NCBI GenBank assembly: GCA_011391075.1
Contig: JAABRF010000013.1
Span: 1-41,736, forward strand
Length of the DNA: 41,736 bases
Source: Flavobacteriia bacterium
Lineage (GTDB): Bacteria > Bacteroidota > Bacteroidia > Flavobacteriales > Flavobacteriaceae
Direction: 5' to 3'
Shown: positions 1 to 7,514 of the stretch, piece after piece
Position numbering within the stretch: position 1 is the first letter of the stretch
Layout of the letters: each line of letters starts with the position of its first letter
Program-made: the position numbers and the translations under genes
The notes under the pieces: generated by a model
The model's input: the letters and a program-made list of their open reading frames with translations, nothing else
The model's database searches: none
What the model was told of the DNA's origin: nothing

Positions 1-234
1 CAAGGAAACCTGATAAAAAACAGTTTTCAAGCATTTTTCTTACGAAAACGTTTGATTTTTTAATAAATATGTAATTTCACTCCTTACAAAGGGACTGATT
101 TTTAACTTTTGTTAATTTATGCCTTTAACATCATTTCACAAACACCTTGAAATTCAAATTATAACTCATTTTTCACCTTCTGTTTACTTGTGCTTAACAA
201 TAGAATATTTACTTAGCCACATTTAATCTTTAGC

Positions 235-1104
235 ATGGGTACAAATTCAAAAATCAATGGTTTTCACGCTTTGAAGAGAAATGTGGATTTAGTGGTTATC
301 TCAGATGTGCATTTAGGGACATACGGGTGTAAGGCTTCCGAACTTTTACAATACATGAAAAGTATTCAACCAAAGGAAGTAATACTCAACGGTGATATTT
401 TGGATATATGGCAATTCAGCAAAAATTATTGGCCCAAATCACATATGAAAGTAGTCAAACAAATCATGAGTTGGGTGCAAAAAGGAGTTGAAGTACACTA
501 CATCACCGGTAATCACGATGAAATGTTGCGCAAGTTTGAAGGATTTAATTTGGGTTCGTTTTCAATAAAAAACAAATTACTTTTAGAATTGGGAGAACAA
601 AAAGCTTGGATATTCCACGGCGATGTTTTTGATGTAACCATGCAACATTCCAAATGGTTGGCTCGGTTGGGAGGTGTAGGTTATGACATTCTGATCCATT
701 TCAACAGTTTCATCAATAAGATTAGTATGAAAATGGGGAAAGGTAGAATATCCTTGTCAAAAAAAATTAAAAACAAGGTCAAATTAGCTGTTAAATTCAT
801 CAACAATTTTGAGAAAGTAGCGACAGATATTGCCATCAGTAATCAATACGATTATGTCATTTGTGGGCACATTCACCAGCCGGAAATAAAGGAATATGCC
901 AATGAAAACGGCAAAGTGATGTATTTAAACTCGGGAGATTGGGTTGAAAACATGACCGCTTTGGAGTATCACAATGGGAAATGGGAAATTTACACCTATA
1001 ACGAAAACGAATTTGAAAGCATTTCTCTCGATGATTACGATATTGTTGAGAAGAGTTCAAAAGAAATCTTCAATGACATGCTTGCCACCTTTAATCACCC
1101 CTAA
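235..1104 (+). CDS. UDP-2,3-diacylglucosamine diphosphatase-like metallophosphoesterase (LpxH-like)
   Basis: A 289-residue calcineurin-like phosphoesterase. The metal-binding motifs are in the usual order: D24-x-H26 in SDVHLG, D54 in NGDILD, N93-H94-D95 in TGNHDE, H128 in FHGD, and H212/H214 in GHIHQP. This set matches the LpxH/YbbF group, which hydrolyses UDP-2,3-diacylglucosamine to lipid X in lipid A synthesis, usually at the cytoplasmic face of the inner membrane. The family is known; the exact substrate is inferred, because Bacteroidota often carry several LpxH-like paralogues. It has no signal peptide and no membrane segment. Only 11 bp separate it from a downstream glycosyltransferase gene, so the two probably form an operon acting on envelope glycolipid. 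The ATG used is the first in frame, about 20 residues before the core motif. Confidence 0.85.
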   Translation: MGTNSKINGFHALKRNVDLVVISDVHLGTYGCKASELLQYMKSIQPKEVILNGDILDIWQFSKNYWPKSHMKVVKQIMSWVQKGVEVHYITGNHDEMLRKFEGFNLGSFSIKNKLLLELGEQKAWIFHGDVFDVTMQHSKWLARLGGVGYDILIHFNSFINKISMKMGKGRISLSKKIKNKVKLAVKFINNFEKVATDIAISNQYDYVICGHIHQPEIKEYANENGKVMYLNSGDWVENMTALEYHNGKWEIYTYNENEFESISLDDYDIVEKSSKEIFNDMLATFNHP

Positions 1105-1115
1105 ACCTTTATAAA

Positions 1116-2141
1116 ATGAAAATTCTCTACGCCATTCAGGGAACCGGCAACGGTCATCTCACCCGATCCATAGAAATCGTTCCGGCTTTGATGAATAGGG
1201 CTGAAGTGGATGTATTAATCAGTGGCATACAGGGTGATGTCGAGTTACCTTTTCCGGTTAAATATCGTTACAAAGGTTTGAGTTTCATCTTTGGGAAAAA
1301 TGGCGGTATTGATTATTGGAAAACCATCAGAAAAATCAATATTTTCAGATTACTTAAGGAAATCAAAACTTGTCCAGTTAAAAAATACGATTTGATTATC
1401 AATGATTTCGAACCCATTTCGGCTTGGGCTGCCAAGATGCAAAATGTCAATTGTATTTCAATGAGTCATCAGAGTGCATTGCTTTCCCCAAAAGTTCCTA
1501 TGCCAGTTCATCGAGATGCTTTGAGCATGTTAATTCTAAAATATTATGCCCCTTCCATTCAAAAGTTTGGATTTCATTTCAAAGCTTATGATACCGGTAT
1601 TTTTCTACCCGTCATCAGACAAAACATCCGAATGGCCAAGCGCAAACAAAAAGATTTTTACACGGTTTATTTACCGGCTTATGCCGATGAAAAAATTATT
1701 CAGGTATTGTCAAAAATTGAAAATGCCGAATGGCAAATCTTTTCAAAACATCTCGAGCAACCTTATATCTATAAAAACTTTTCGGTCAAACCGATTGAAA
1801 CCAAATCCTTTGAAAAGAGTATCACTCGATGTAAAGGCATCTTGTGTGGTGCCGGTTTTGAAACACCTGCCGAAGCATTGTATTTGAAGAAAAAATTGTT
1901 GGTTATACCTATGAAAGGTCAATACGAGCAACACATCAATGCTGCAGGACTAGCCGATTTGGGTGTACCGGTTATACAAAAATTGGAACTCAATCAAATT
2001 GATTCCATCCAAAAATGGGTAGATTCTGATACCGTTATCCACTTATCTATTCCCGACAAAACACAAGATATAATAGATCATGTTTTATCCAAGTATATCG
2101 TAGCTTTGGAATACAGCAATCAATGGATTAGAGAATTTTAA
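1116..2141 (+). CDS. GT-B fold glycosyltransferase, family 28/MurG-like
   Basis: A 341-residue protein starting MKILYAIQGTGNGHLTR; the glycine-rich loop followed by H-x-x-R is the N-terminal nucleotide-sugar/acceptor loop of MurG-like GT-B enzymes. The C-terminal half carries CGAGFETPAEALYLKK, then LVIPMKGQYEQHINA, matching the G-G-x-x-(T/S)-x-x-E donor-binding region and the following P-x-x-x-Q-x-x-N segment of the YjiC/MurG group. It is predicted to be cytoplasmic. Donor and acceptor cannot be read from the sequence. Linkage to the LpxH-like phosphoesterase suggests glycosylation of a lipid or envelope precursor, which is inference. A hairpin capable of termination lies immediately after the stop codon. 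Confidence 0.8.
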   Translation: MKILYAIQGTGNGHLTRSIEIVPALMNRAEVDVLISGIQGDVELPFPVKYRYKGLSFIFGKNGGIDYWKTIRKINIFRLLKEIKTCPVKKYDLIINDFEPISAWAAKMQNVNCISMSHQSALLSPKVPMPVHRDALSMLILKYYAPSIQKFGFHFKAYDTGIFLPVIRQNIRMAKRKQKDFYTVYLPAYADEKIIQVLSKIENAEWQIFSKHLEQPYIYKNFSVKPIETKSFEKSITRCKGILCGAGFETPAEALYLKKKLLVIPMKGQYEQHINAAGLADLGVPVIQKLELNQIDSIQKWVDSDTVIHLSIPDKTQDIIDHVLSKYIVALEYSNQWIREF

Positions 2142-2149
2142 ACAAAAAA

Positions 2150-2206
2150 AATCTGAAAACACATTTATTTATCAAAATATTAGATAAAAAACAATGTTTT
2201 CAGATT
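2150..2206. terminator. Bidirectional terminator-like inverted repeat
   Basis: Perfect 12-bp arms AATCTGAAAACA (2150-2161) and TGTTTTCAGATT (2195-2206) enclose a 33-nt AT-rich loop. It lies between the stop codons of the convergent glycosyltransferase and T9SS genes, so it can serve both directions. An A tract precedes the left arm, giving a T tract for minus-strand transcripts; the plus-strand tail is weaker. The loop is long for a classical intrinsic terminator. Confidence 0.6.
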
Positions 2207-2231
2207 ATTCCAAAAACTATAAAGACTTCGT

Positions 2232-3116
2232 TTATTCTTTAATCAGTTTTTGCGTATATCCTTCTTCCGATTGGATGAAATAAATACCGGAAACCAATTC
2301 GGTAATATCAATAGAATTGACATTTTCTTTAGAAATTACTTTTTTACCTGTTAAATCGTAAACAGAAATGCTCATTATTTTGCTAAAATTAACTAGGGAT
2401 TTTGAAGGATTTGGATACATTTCAAAAGAACTTTCAATCAATTCTTCATTTCCTGCCACGTAGTTTTCAATAAATTTCACATTATCAAATCTCCAAGTTC
2501 CACCAGTACCATAAGTACCAGTTCCTACACCTGCATTAGGTGTATATTTAGCTTCAGCATTTGATCTCATATATGCTGCATTAGCACTATAACTAGAGGT
2601 TGCATTTTCATTAAAATCATTTGGTGAATAAATTGAAACCACTCTAAATTTGAAATTTGCATTATTATCACAGGCAGAGCAAGCTGTTAAATCTACATTA
2701 AATGAGTAAAAAGTATCGTGAGGAGAAAGACCTCCATTGTTATTACCATAGACAACCCAATCAGTACCATTAGTTGAATACTCAAATTGTGCCCATCTGG
2801 ATGCAGTTCCAGAAGAACGATGATCAAATGTAAGCCCAATATCTGTTTTACCTACTGTACTAACGGCAAATTCTATACCCGCAGTTCCTGATCCAGTTGA
2901 TTGATCGGGATATGTTGAAGTATTGTAACCCTTTCCTGTACTTGGATTCCCTCCTGCATAAGTTGCTGTTGTACCTCCAATTAATGTTACAATTCCACTT
3001 CCTGTGATTGGAGTTGTGTTCTGTGCATCAAAATTCCATTCAGTAAAAATGGTTTGTGCATCAATAGTTAAATAACCCGAAAGGATTATCAAAATCATTG
3101 TGTAAATTTTTCTCAT
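2232..3116 (-). CDS. Secreted protein with T9SS type A C-terminal sorting domain
   Basis: A 294-residue secreted protein. Residues 1-20 form a signal peptide (basic MRK, hydrophobic core, then DAQ). The body is rich in Gly, Thr, Ser and Asn and resembles a beta-sandwich carbohydrate-binding or choice-of-anchor-like module; it contains no catalytic motif I recognise. The last ~75 residues are a T9SS sorting domain: MYPNPSKSLVNFS, then SVYDLTGKKV, SGIYFI and a final QKLIKE. Such proteins cross the outer membrane by the gliding/PorSS machinery and are released or attached to the surface. The gene is transcribed alone from a clear TTG-N17-TAATTTTG promoter. Function beyond secretion is unknown. 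Confidence 0.85.
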   Translation of the reverse strand: MRKIYTMILIILSGYLTIDAQTIFTEWNFDAQNTTPITGSGIVTLIGGTTATYAGGNPSTGKGYNTSTYPDQSTGSGTAGIEFAVSTVGKTDIGLTFDHRSSGTASRWAQFEYSTNGTDWVVYGNNNGGLSPHDTFYSFNVDLTACSACDNNANFKFRVVSIYSPNDFNENATSSYSANAAYMRSNAEAKYTPNAGVGTGTYGTGGTWRFDNVKFIENYVAGNEELIESSFEMYPNPSKSLVNFSKIMSISVYDLTGKKVISKENVNSIDITELVSGIYFIQSEEGYTQKLIKE

Positions 3117-3149
3117 AAGTTTCTATTTTGAATTAATGTTTATTTTTTT

Positions 3150-3173
3150 GTTGAAAAAATATTTTTTTTCAAC
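3150..3173 (-). other. Stem-loop in the 5' leader of the T9SS gene
   Basis: Perfect 10-bp arms GTTGAAAAAA and TTTTTTCAAC flank a 4-nt loop. The element lies between the predicted transcription start (about 3170 on minus) and the ATG at 3116, so it would form near the 5' end of the mRNA. It could stabilise the transcript or affect translation; no riboswitch class is recognised. Confidence 0.5.
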
Positions 3174-3176
3174 AGT

Positions 3177-3204
3177 CAAAATTAACTCCTTCGAAACAAA
3201 ACAA
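3177..3204 (-). promoter_or_regulatory. Bacteroidota promoter, TTG-N17-TAATTTTG
   Basis: On the minus strand a -33 TTG (3202-3204) is followed after 17 bp by TAATTTTG (3177-3184), a perfect match to the Bacteroidota -7 consensus TAnnTTTG. It points at the T9SS gene starting at 3116, giving a leader of about 55 nt. Confidence 0.7.
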
Positions 3205-3222
3205 CATTATCTATAGGTTAAC

Positions 3223-3987
3223 TTATAAGGTTCCTTGAATTATTTTAGCAAAATCTTCAGCAACAAGGGCTGCGCCACCTATCAATCCACCATCCACATC
3301 GGGTTGAGAGAAAATTTCGGCTGCATTGGATGCTTTGACACTGCCTCCATATAATATTGAAACAGAGTCAGCTACTTCGGCACCATATTGAGCACTGATG
3401 ACCGTTCTGATAAAAGCATGCATTTCTTGCGCTTGTTCGGGTGAAGCTGTTTCACCTGTTCCAATTGCCCAAACCGGTTCGTAGGCCAAAACAATGGATT
3501 TCCAATCATTGGCACTCAAGTGAAACAATCCGTTTTTCAATTGGCTTTCCACTACTTTAAAATGATTACCAGATTTTCTATCTTCCAGCACTTCGCCAAA
3601 ACAGAAAATAGCCTCCATATTATTATTGAGAATGGTGAGCATTTTGGCTGCTAAAGCTTCATCGGTTTCATTAAAATACTGACGTCTTTCAGAATGACCC
3701 AAAATCACAGTCTTGATACCGATACTCAACAACATCTCGGCGGAGATTTCGCCGGTAAAAGCACCATTTTTAGCTTGATGCATATTTTGAGCTGCCACTT
3801 CAATTCTGTGATCCAATTTGGTATGATGATAGACAGGATAAAGATTGGTATAGGTTGGAGCAATGATTACTCTGGTATGTGGAGTTTCCATTTTTTCAAC
3901 AAACATAGAGATTTCTTGGGCTAAAGTTTGAGAAGCTCTCACATCGAGATTCATTTTCCAGTTTCCGGCTACTATTTTGGTTCGCAT
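3223..3987 (-). CDS. tpiA: Triosephosphate isomerase
   Basis: A 254-residue TIM-barrel enzyme interconverting dihydroxyacetone phosphate and glyceraldehyde 3-phosphate in glycolysis and gluconeogenesis. The signatures are complete: GNWKMN with catalytic K11, LGHSERR with H98, AYEPVWAIGTG with E170, and LYGGSVK with GGLIGGAAL for phosphate binding. Length is normal and the enzyme is cytoplasmic. It lies 70 bp downstream of the L,D-transpeptidase gene on the same strand but has its own TAGTTTTG -7 box, so it may be transcribed independently. Nothing in the sequence is unusual. Confidence 0.98.
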   Translation of the reverse strand: MRTKIVAGNWKMNLDVRASQTLAQEISMFVEKMETPHTRVIIAPTYTNLYPVYHHTKLDHRIEVAAQNMHQAKNGAFTGEISAEMLLSIGIKTVILGHSERRQYFNETDEALAAKMLTILNNNMEAIFCFGEVLEDRKSGNHFKVVESQLKNGLFHLSANDWKSIVLAYEPVWAIGTGETASPEQAQEMHAFIRTVISAQYGAEVADSVSILYGGSVKASNAAEIFSQPDVDGGLIGGAALVAEDFAKIIQGTL

Positions 3988-3994
3988 ATTTAAA

Positions 3995-4022
3995 GTTTCA
4001 AGTTTAACGTTTATTGTTTCTA
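3995..4022. repeat. Degenerate 7-bp tandem repeat (GTTTnnn)
   Basis: GTTT recurs at 3995, 4002, 4009 and 4016, a strict 7-bp period, as GTTTCAA, GTTTAAC, GTTTATT and GTTTCTA. It lies in the tpiA leader. It is a decayed member of the 7-8 bp intergenic arrays found across the window. Confidence 0.55.
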
Positions 4023-4048
4023 GTTATATTATAGATTAAATAATTTGA

Positions 4049-4056
4049 CAAAACTA
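4049..4056 (-). promoter_or_regulatory. -7 box TAGTTTTG of tpiA
   Basis: The minus strand reads TAGTTTTG, matching TAnnTTTG, about 60 bp before the tpiA start and just after the stop codon of the upstream transpeptidase gene. No convincing -33 TTG is visible at the usual spacing. Confidence 0.5.
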
Positions 4057-4057
4057 A

Positions 4058-4666
4058 TCATTTTTGAATTGTAATATGAGTAGATGTATCAATAAAAGGA
4101 TAAATTTCATTGACATCGGCATTTTTTAATGAAATGCATCCCAAAGTCCAATTGATTCTTTTGTCGATTGCAAAATCACTTCCTTCTGGAACACCGTGAA
4201 TTCCAATTTCCCCACCGATTTTAGCATTTGAAGGAATCAAACCTTCTTTTTTGGCTTGACTGTGCTTCTTCCACGAATCTTGGGTTGGATAATTGAGCCA
4301 AATAAATTTGCTCCAAGATTTGTGTGGATACTTAGAATTAATTTTAAATACCCCTTCTGGTGTACATTGGTCGCCTTGTCTTAATTTATCTTCTATTGGA
4401 TTACCTCCAAAAACTACAGCATACGTTTTCACCAAGGTATCAGCTGCAAAAATTTGTAAGGTATAATCACTTTTATCTATCAAAACAGCAATAGGTGTAC
4501 CTTTGGGAATTAATGAAGCCAATTCGGGACTTTGGTCCTGAAGTTCACTTCGCAATAAATTGACTGCAATAAAGCGTTTAGATAAATTAAATTTTGCAAA
4601 TACAATTCCACCCAATGCCAAAATTAGGATTATCGGAACAAGAATGCGAAGTGATTTTGATTTCAT
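4058..4666 (-). CDS. L,D-transpeptidase (YkuD/ErfK domain)
   Basis: A 202-residue envelope protein. Residues 8-24 form an N-terminal membrane anchor or uncleaved signal. A YkuD domain follows (about 57-200): VLIDKSDYTLQIF opens the fold, GIHGVP supplies H157 and NWTLGCISL supplies the catalytic C177. The usual SxGCIR is replaced by TLGCIS, seen in some ErfK/YafK-like members. Such enzymes form 3-3 peptidoglycan crosslinks or attach proteins to peptidoglycan in the periplasm; which applies here is not visible. No LysM domain is present. It is transcribed toward tpiA with 70 bp between them. Confidence 0.88.
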   Translation of the reverse strand: MKSKSLRILVPIILILALGGIVFAKFNLSKRFIAVNLLRSELQDQSPELASLIPKGTPIAVLIDKSDYTLQIFAADTLVKTYAVVFGGNPIEDKLRQGDQCTPEGVFKINSKYPHKSWSKFIWLNYPTQDSWKKHSQAKKEGLIPSNAKIGGEIGIHGVPEGSDFAIDKRINWTLGCISLKNADVNEIYPFIDTSTHITIQK

Positions 4667-4840
4667 ATTTCAAAACGTAAAGATGCGAAAATTATTAAAA
4701 AATGTCATGCCTTGGATAGGTTAAGGTTTCCAATAATTAATAACTTTGAATTGTTTTGAAAATTATATCATTTGATTATTAAAATTCCATTTCCTCGAAA
4801 CCGGACTAAATATTATTCATTTTCTTTGAAATCCTTTTCC

Positions 4841-4848
4841 TAAATTTG
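4841..4848 (+). promoter_or_regulatory. -7 box TAAATTTG of pyrF
   Basis: TAAATTTG matches TAnnTTTG and ends 4 bp before the pyrF ATG at 4853. If it is the promoter, the transcript is leaderless or nearly so. No TTG lies at the normal -33 distance; the nearest is only 12 bp upstream, so the call is tentative. Confidence 0.45.
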
Positions 4849-4852
4849 CAAT

Positions 4853-5674
4853 ATGAATAAAGCACAACTCATCCAACAAATTAAATCCAAAAGATCTTTC
4901 CTATGCATAGGTTTGGATGTGGATTTAGAAAAAATCCCTTCTCATTTGCTTCAAATGGAAGATCCTATTTTTGAGTTTAACAAACAAATTATCGAGGCTA
5001 CACACCACTTAGCGGTTGCATACAAACCCAATACTGCTTTTTACGAAGCTTATGGTTTAAAAGGTTGGATGGCTTTGGAAAAAACCATAGTTTATTTAAA
5101 TCAAAATCATCCCGAAATTTTCACCATTGCCGATGCCAAACGCGGTGATATTGGGAATACTTCTACCCGATATGCCAAAGCTTTTTTTGAACAAATGTCG
5201 TTTGATGCTATTACGGTGGCACCTTACATGGGAAGAGATTCGATTGAACCTTTTTTGGAGTTTTCGGAAAAGTTTACCATTTTGCTGGCGTTGACTTCCA
5301 ATCCCGGATCAGGTGATTTTCAAATGCTCAAAACAGGACACAAAAAACCCGTTTTTGAACGTATTTTACAAAAAGCTTTGACCTACAAAAATGCCGAACA
5401 ATTGATGTTTGTCATCGGTGCAACGCAACCCGAATCTTTTAAAAGAGTACGCGAAATAGTACCCAATCACTTTTTACTCGTTCCCGGTGTAGGTGCACAA
5501 GGCGGTAGTTTGGAAGCGGTTTGCCAATACGGACTGAATGCAGAAGTTGGCTTACTCATCAATTCTTCTCGTGATATTATTTATGCGGGAAATGATATAA
5601 ATTTTGCCCAAAAAGCTTCTGAAAAAGCTTTGGAAATACAACAAAAAATGGAAATTTTAATGGCTCATCTGTAG
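4853..5674 (+). CDS. pyrF: Orotidine 5'-phosphate decarboxylase (type 2)
   Basis: A 273-residue enzyme for the last step of de novo UMP synthesis, OMP to UMP plus CO2. LCIGLDVD near the start, YKPNTAFYEAYG (58-68) and the catalytic DAKRGDIGNT (D94, K96, D99) define the longer type 2 PyrF family found in Bacteroidota, Actinobacteria and Myxobacteria. LVPGVGAQGG near the C-terminus binds phosphate. It is cytoplasmic and of normal length. A receptor-like protein gene follows after 28 bp and may be co-transcribed. A TAnnTTTG box lies almost on the start codon. Confidence 0.96.
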   Translation: MNKAQLIQQIKSKRSFLCIGLDVDLEKIPSHLLQMEDPIFEFNKQIIEATHHLAVAYKPNTAFYEAYGLKGWMALEKTIVYLNQNHPEIFTIADAKRGDIGNTSTRYAKAFFEQMSFDAITVAPYMGRDSIEPFLEFSEKFTILLALTSNPGSGDFQMLKTGHKKPVFERILQKALTYKNAEQLMFVIGATQPESFKRVREIVPNHFLLVPGVGAQGGSLEAVCQYGLNAEVGLLINSSRDIIYAGNDINFAQKASEKALEIQQKMEILMAHL

Positions 5675-5702
5675 TTCAAATCCACTCGATTTAAAGAGAT
5701 AT

Positions 5703-6512
5703 ATGATTTATAAAGATAGCTTAGACCGAACCGTTCAAATAGAAAAATTGCCCCAAAGAATTATTTCATTGGTTCCTTCATTGACCGAATTACTTCATGA
5801 TTTGGGTTTGGAGAAACGCATTGTCGGTATCACTAAATATTGTGTACATCCCTACCATTATCAATCGGTGAAAACAAAAGTTGGAGGCACTAAAAAAGTA
5901 AAATTTGAGGTTATACAAGATTTACAACCCGATTTTATTTTGTGCAGCAAAGAGGAAAACACTCCTGAAATGGTTTCAGTTTTGGAAAAAATAGCGCCTG
6001 TTTTTGTAAGTGATGTCAGTAGTTTTCAGGAAGCATTGGAATTAATTGAAAAGTTGGGTGAAATATTGGGTAAACGCACCGAAGCTCAACAATTATTGGC
6101 AAAAATCCAATTGAAATACCAAAATTTTAAAGCCTATTTATCCCAAAAAAGACCTATCAAATCAGCCTATTTCATTTGGAAAGATCCATGGATGGTTGCC
6201 GGAAATGGAACTTTTATACACGACATGATGTCTATCAATCGATTGGAAAATGTATTTGCTTCCAAAGATCGTTACCCTGAAATCAGTATCAAGCATCTCA
6301 AACTACAAGGAAATCCTGAACTCTTGCTTTTCAGTAGCGAACCCTATCAGTTCTCTGAAAATGATGCTTATGAAGTCTTACATGAAAACGAAAAAATGTT
6401 GACCATTATGGTGGATGGCACTTATTTTTCATGGTATGGCTCCCGATTGTTAAAAGCTTTTGATTACTTCAAAACCTTACAGGAAAAAATCGAAATCTAC
6501 GAACATTCATAA
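5703..6512 (+). CDS. Helical-backbone metal receptor / BtuF-like substrate-binding protein without signal peptide
   Basis: A 269-residue protein of the periplasmic binding protein class III fold. Typical features are the N-terminal PQRIISLVPSLTELLHDLG, VGITKYCVHP, GGTKKVKFEVIQDLQPDFIL and, in the second lobe, WKDPWMVAGNGTFIHDMM. Family members bind cobalamin, haem or chelated iron for ABC import. This protein starts directly in the mature fold with no signal peptide or lipobox, so either it is cytoplasmic or export is not Sec-type; no permease or ATPase gene is adjacent. Cytoplasmic members next to housekeeping genes are familiar in flavobacteria from memory. Ligand unknown. Confidence 0.75.
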   Translation: MIYKDSLDRTVQIEKLPQRIISLVPSLTELLHDLGLEKRIVGITKYCVHPYHYQSVKTKVGGTKKVKFEVIQDLQPDFILCSKEENTPEMVSVLEKIAPVFVSDVSSFQEALELIEKLGEILGKRTEAQQLLAKIQLKYQNFKAYLSQKRPIKSAYFIWKDPWMVAGNGTFIHDMMSINRLENVFASKDRYPEISIKHLKLQGNPELLLFSSEPYQFSENDAYEVLHENEKMLTIMVDGTYFSWYGSRLLKAFDYFKTLQEKIEIYEHS

Positions 6513-6539
6513 GCTATAGGCAGACAATAATCATCTCCC

Positions 6540-7244
6540 CTAATCCTGTAACGCAAATACCTTTTTCAATAAATCGGTACTACGACTTCCTATATCCGTC
6601 CTGATTTTATTTTCTTCAACTGCTACCATTTTATAAACACTTTTAAGAGATTCATCGGTAACATATCCGGTCAAATCGGGGTTTACTTTGTTTACCAAAG
6701 GAATTTTATTGTATTTGGTTATGATGTCGTTCCACACTTTGTCGGCTCCCACTTTTTGAAAAGAATTTTGAATAATCGGTTGGAATTTAGCTCTCAAAGC
6801 TTCTGAAGTAGTGCGTTGCAAATATTGGGTAGCGGCATCGTTGTTTCCCATCAGAATATTTTTGGCATCTGTAAATGTCATGTTCATGATGGCTTCTTTA
6901 AATATGGGAATGGCTTCACTAACGGCATCTTCGGCCGCTCTATTGAGCATTTTGAGTCCTTCATCTGCCAAAGCATCCAATCCGATATCTCTCAACGTTT
7001 TGTCTACTTTCTGCAATTCCTGAGGATATAAAATCTTGACCATTTCGTTTTTGAAAAAACCGTCTTTGATGGCTAAAGTCGTTACTTGATTGACAATACC
7101 ATTGGTCAATGCCTCTTTGAGTCCCTGACCTATTTGCTCTTGAGTTAAAATATTGGAATTGGCTACTTCATCGAGTACTTGTTGCATTTCGGCACAAGCA
7201 GCAAAATTGAAAACTAAGACAAATACGAGAGCTTTTTTAATCAT
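6540..7244 (-). CDS. DUF4197 domain-containing putative lipoprotein
   Basis: A 234-residue protein matching the DUF4197 family: LTQEQIGQGLKEALTNGI near the N-terminus, FKNEMVKILYPQEL, LNRAAEDAVSEA, then FTDAKNILMGNNDAATQYL. These proteins are exported and mostly helical, with unknown function. The first 17 residues (MIKK, hydrophobic stretch, FAAC) look like a lipoprotein signal with C17 as the lipidated residue, although the lipobox is not ideal. Its start overlaps the stop of the upstream DUF5522 gene by 4 nt, indicating translational coupling. Its 3' end faces the receptor-like gene 27 bp away, with no obvious terminator between. Confidence 0.85.
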   Translation of the reverse strand: MIKKALVFVLVFNFAACAEMQQVLDEVANSNILTQEQIGQGLKEALTNGIVNQVTTLAIKDGFFKNEMVKILYPQELQKVDKTLRDIGLDALADEGLKMLNRAAEDAVSEAIPIFKEAIMNMTFTDAKNILMGNNDAATQYLQRTTSEALRAKFQPIIQNSFQKVGADKVWNDIITKYNKIPLVNKVNPDLTGYVTDESLKSVYKMVAVEENKIRTDIGSRSTDLLKKVFALQD

Positions 7245-7429
7245 GATGGATTGTTTTTGGGTTTATTTTTAATGAATTTTTGGGTTTTAATATCAAAACC
7301 ATACGGGCAATGTTTGCATCCATTTTTACAGCAATACCCTCTTTTCAAATGGTATTTTTCGGTAAAAACCCGAAAACCTTGCTCGTTGTAGTAGAAATCT
7401 TCTGGGTCTGGATTTTGATTAAATTTCAT
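7241..7429 (-). CDS. DUF5522 small cysteine-rich protein
   Basis: A 62-residue protein with the DUF5522 pattern: a short acidic start, DFYYNEQGFRVFTEKYH, then RGYCCKNGCKHCPYGF. C33, C34, C38 and C41 form a compact cluster that could bind zinc or iron; this is inference from spacing. It has no signal peptide. It overlaps the following DUF4197 gene by ATGA, so the pair is co-translated. It is divergent from the sensor kinase across an 85-bp region that carries direct GTTAAT repeats. Confidence 0.85.
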   Translation of the reverse strand: MKFNQNPDPEDFYYNEQGFRVFTEKYHLKRGYCCKNGCKHCPYGFDIKTQKFIKNKPKNNPS

Positions 7430-7445
7430 TCTGATTTATTCTCAA

Positions 7446-7490
7446 AATAGGTTAATGATAAGTTAATGACCGAAATTTCAATAGGTTAAT
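7446..7490. promoter_or_regulatory. Direct GTTAAT repeats, candidate response-regulator site
   Basis: GTTAAT occurs at 7451, 7462 and 7485, spacings of 11 and 23 bp; the outer copies share the longer AATAGGTTAAT. OmpR/PhoB-type regulators bind direct repeats spaced about 11 bp, one helical turn. The site lies between the divergent DUF5522 gene and the histidine kinase gene, so autoregulation is plausible but unproven. Confidence 0.4.
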
Positions 7491-7514
7491 AAATTAAAGT
7501 TATAATTTTACAAA

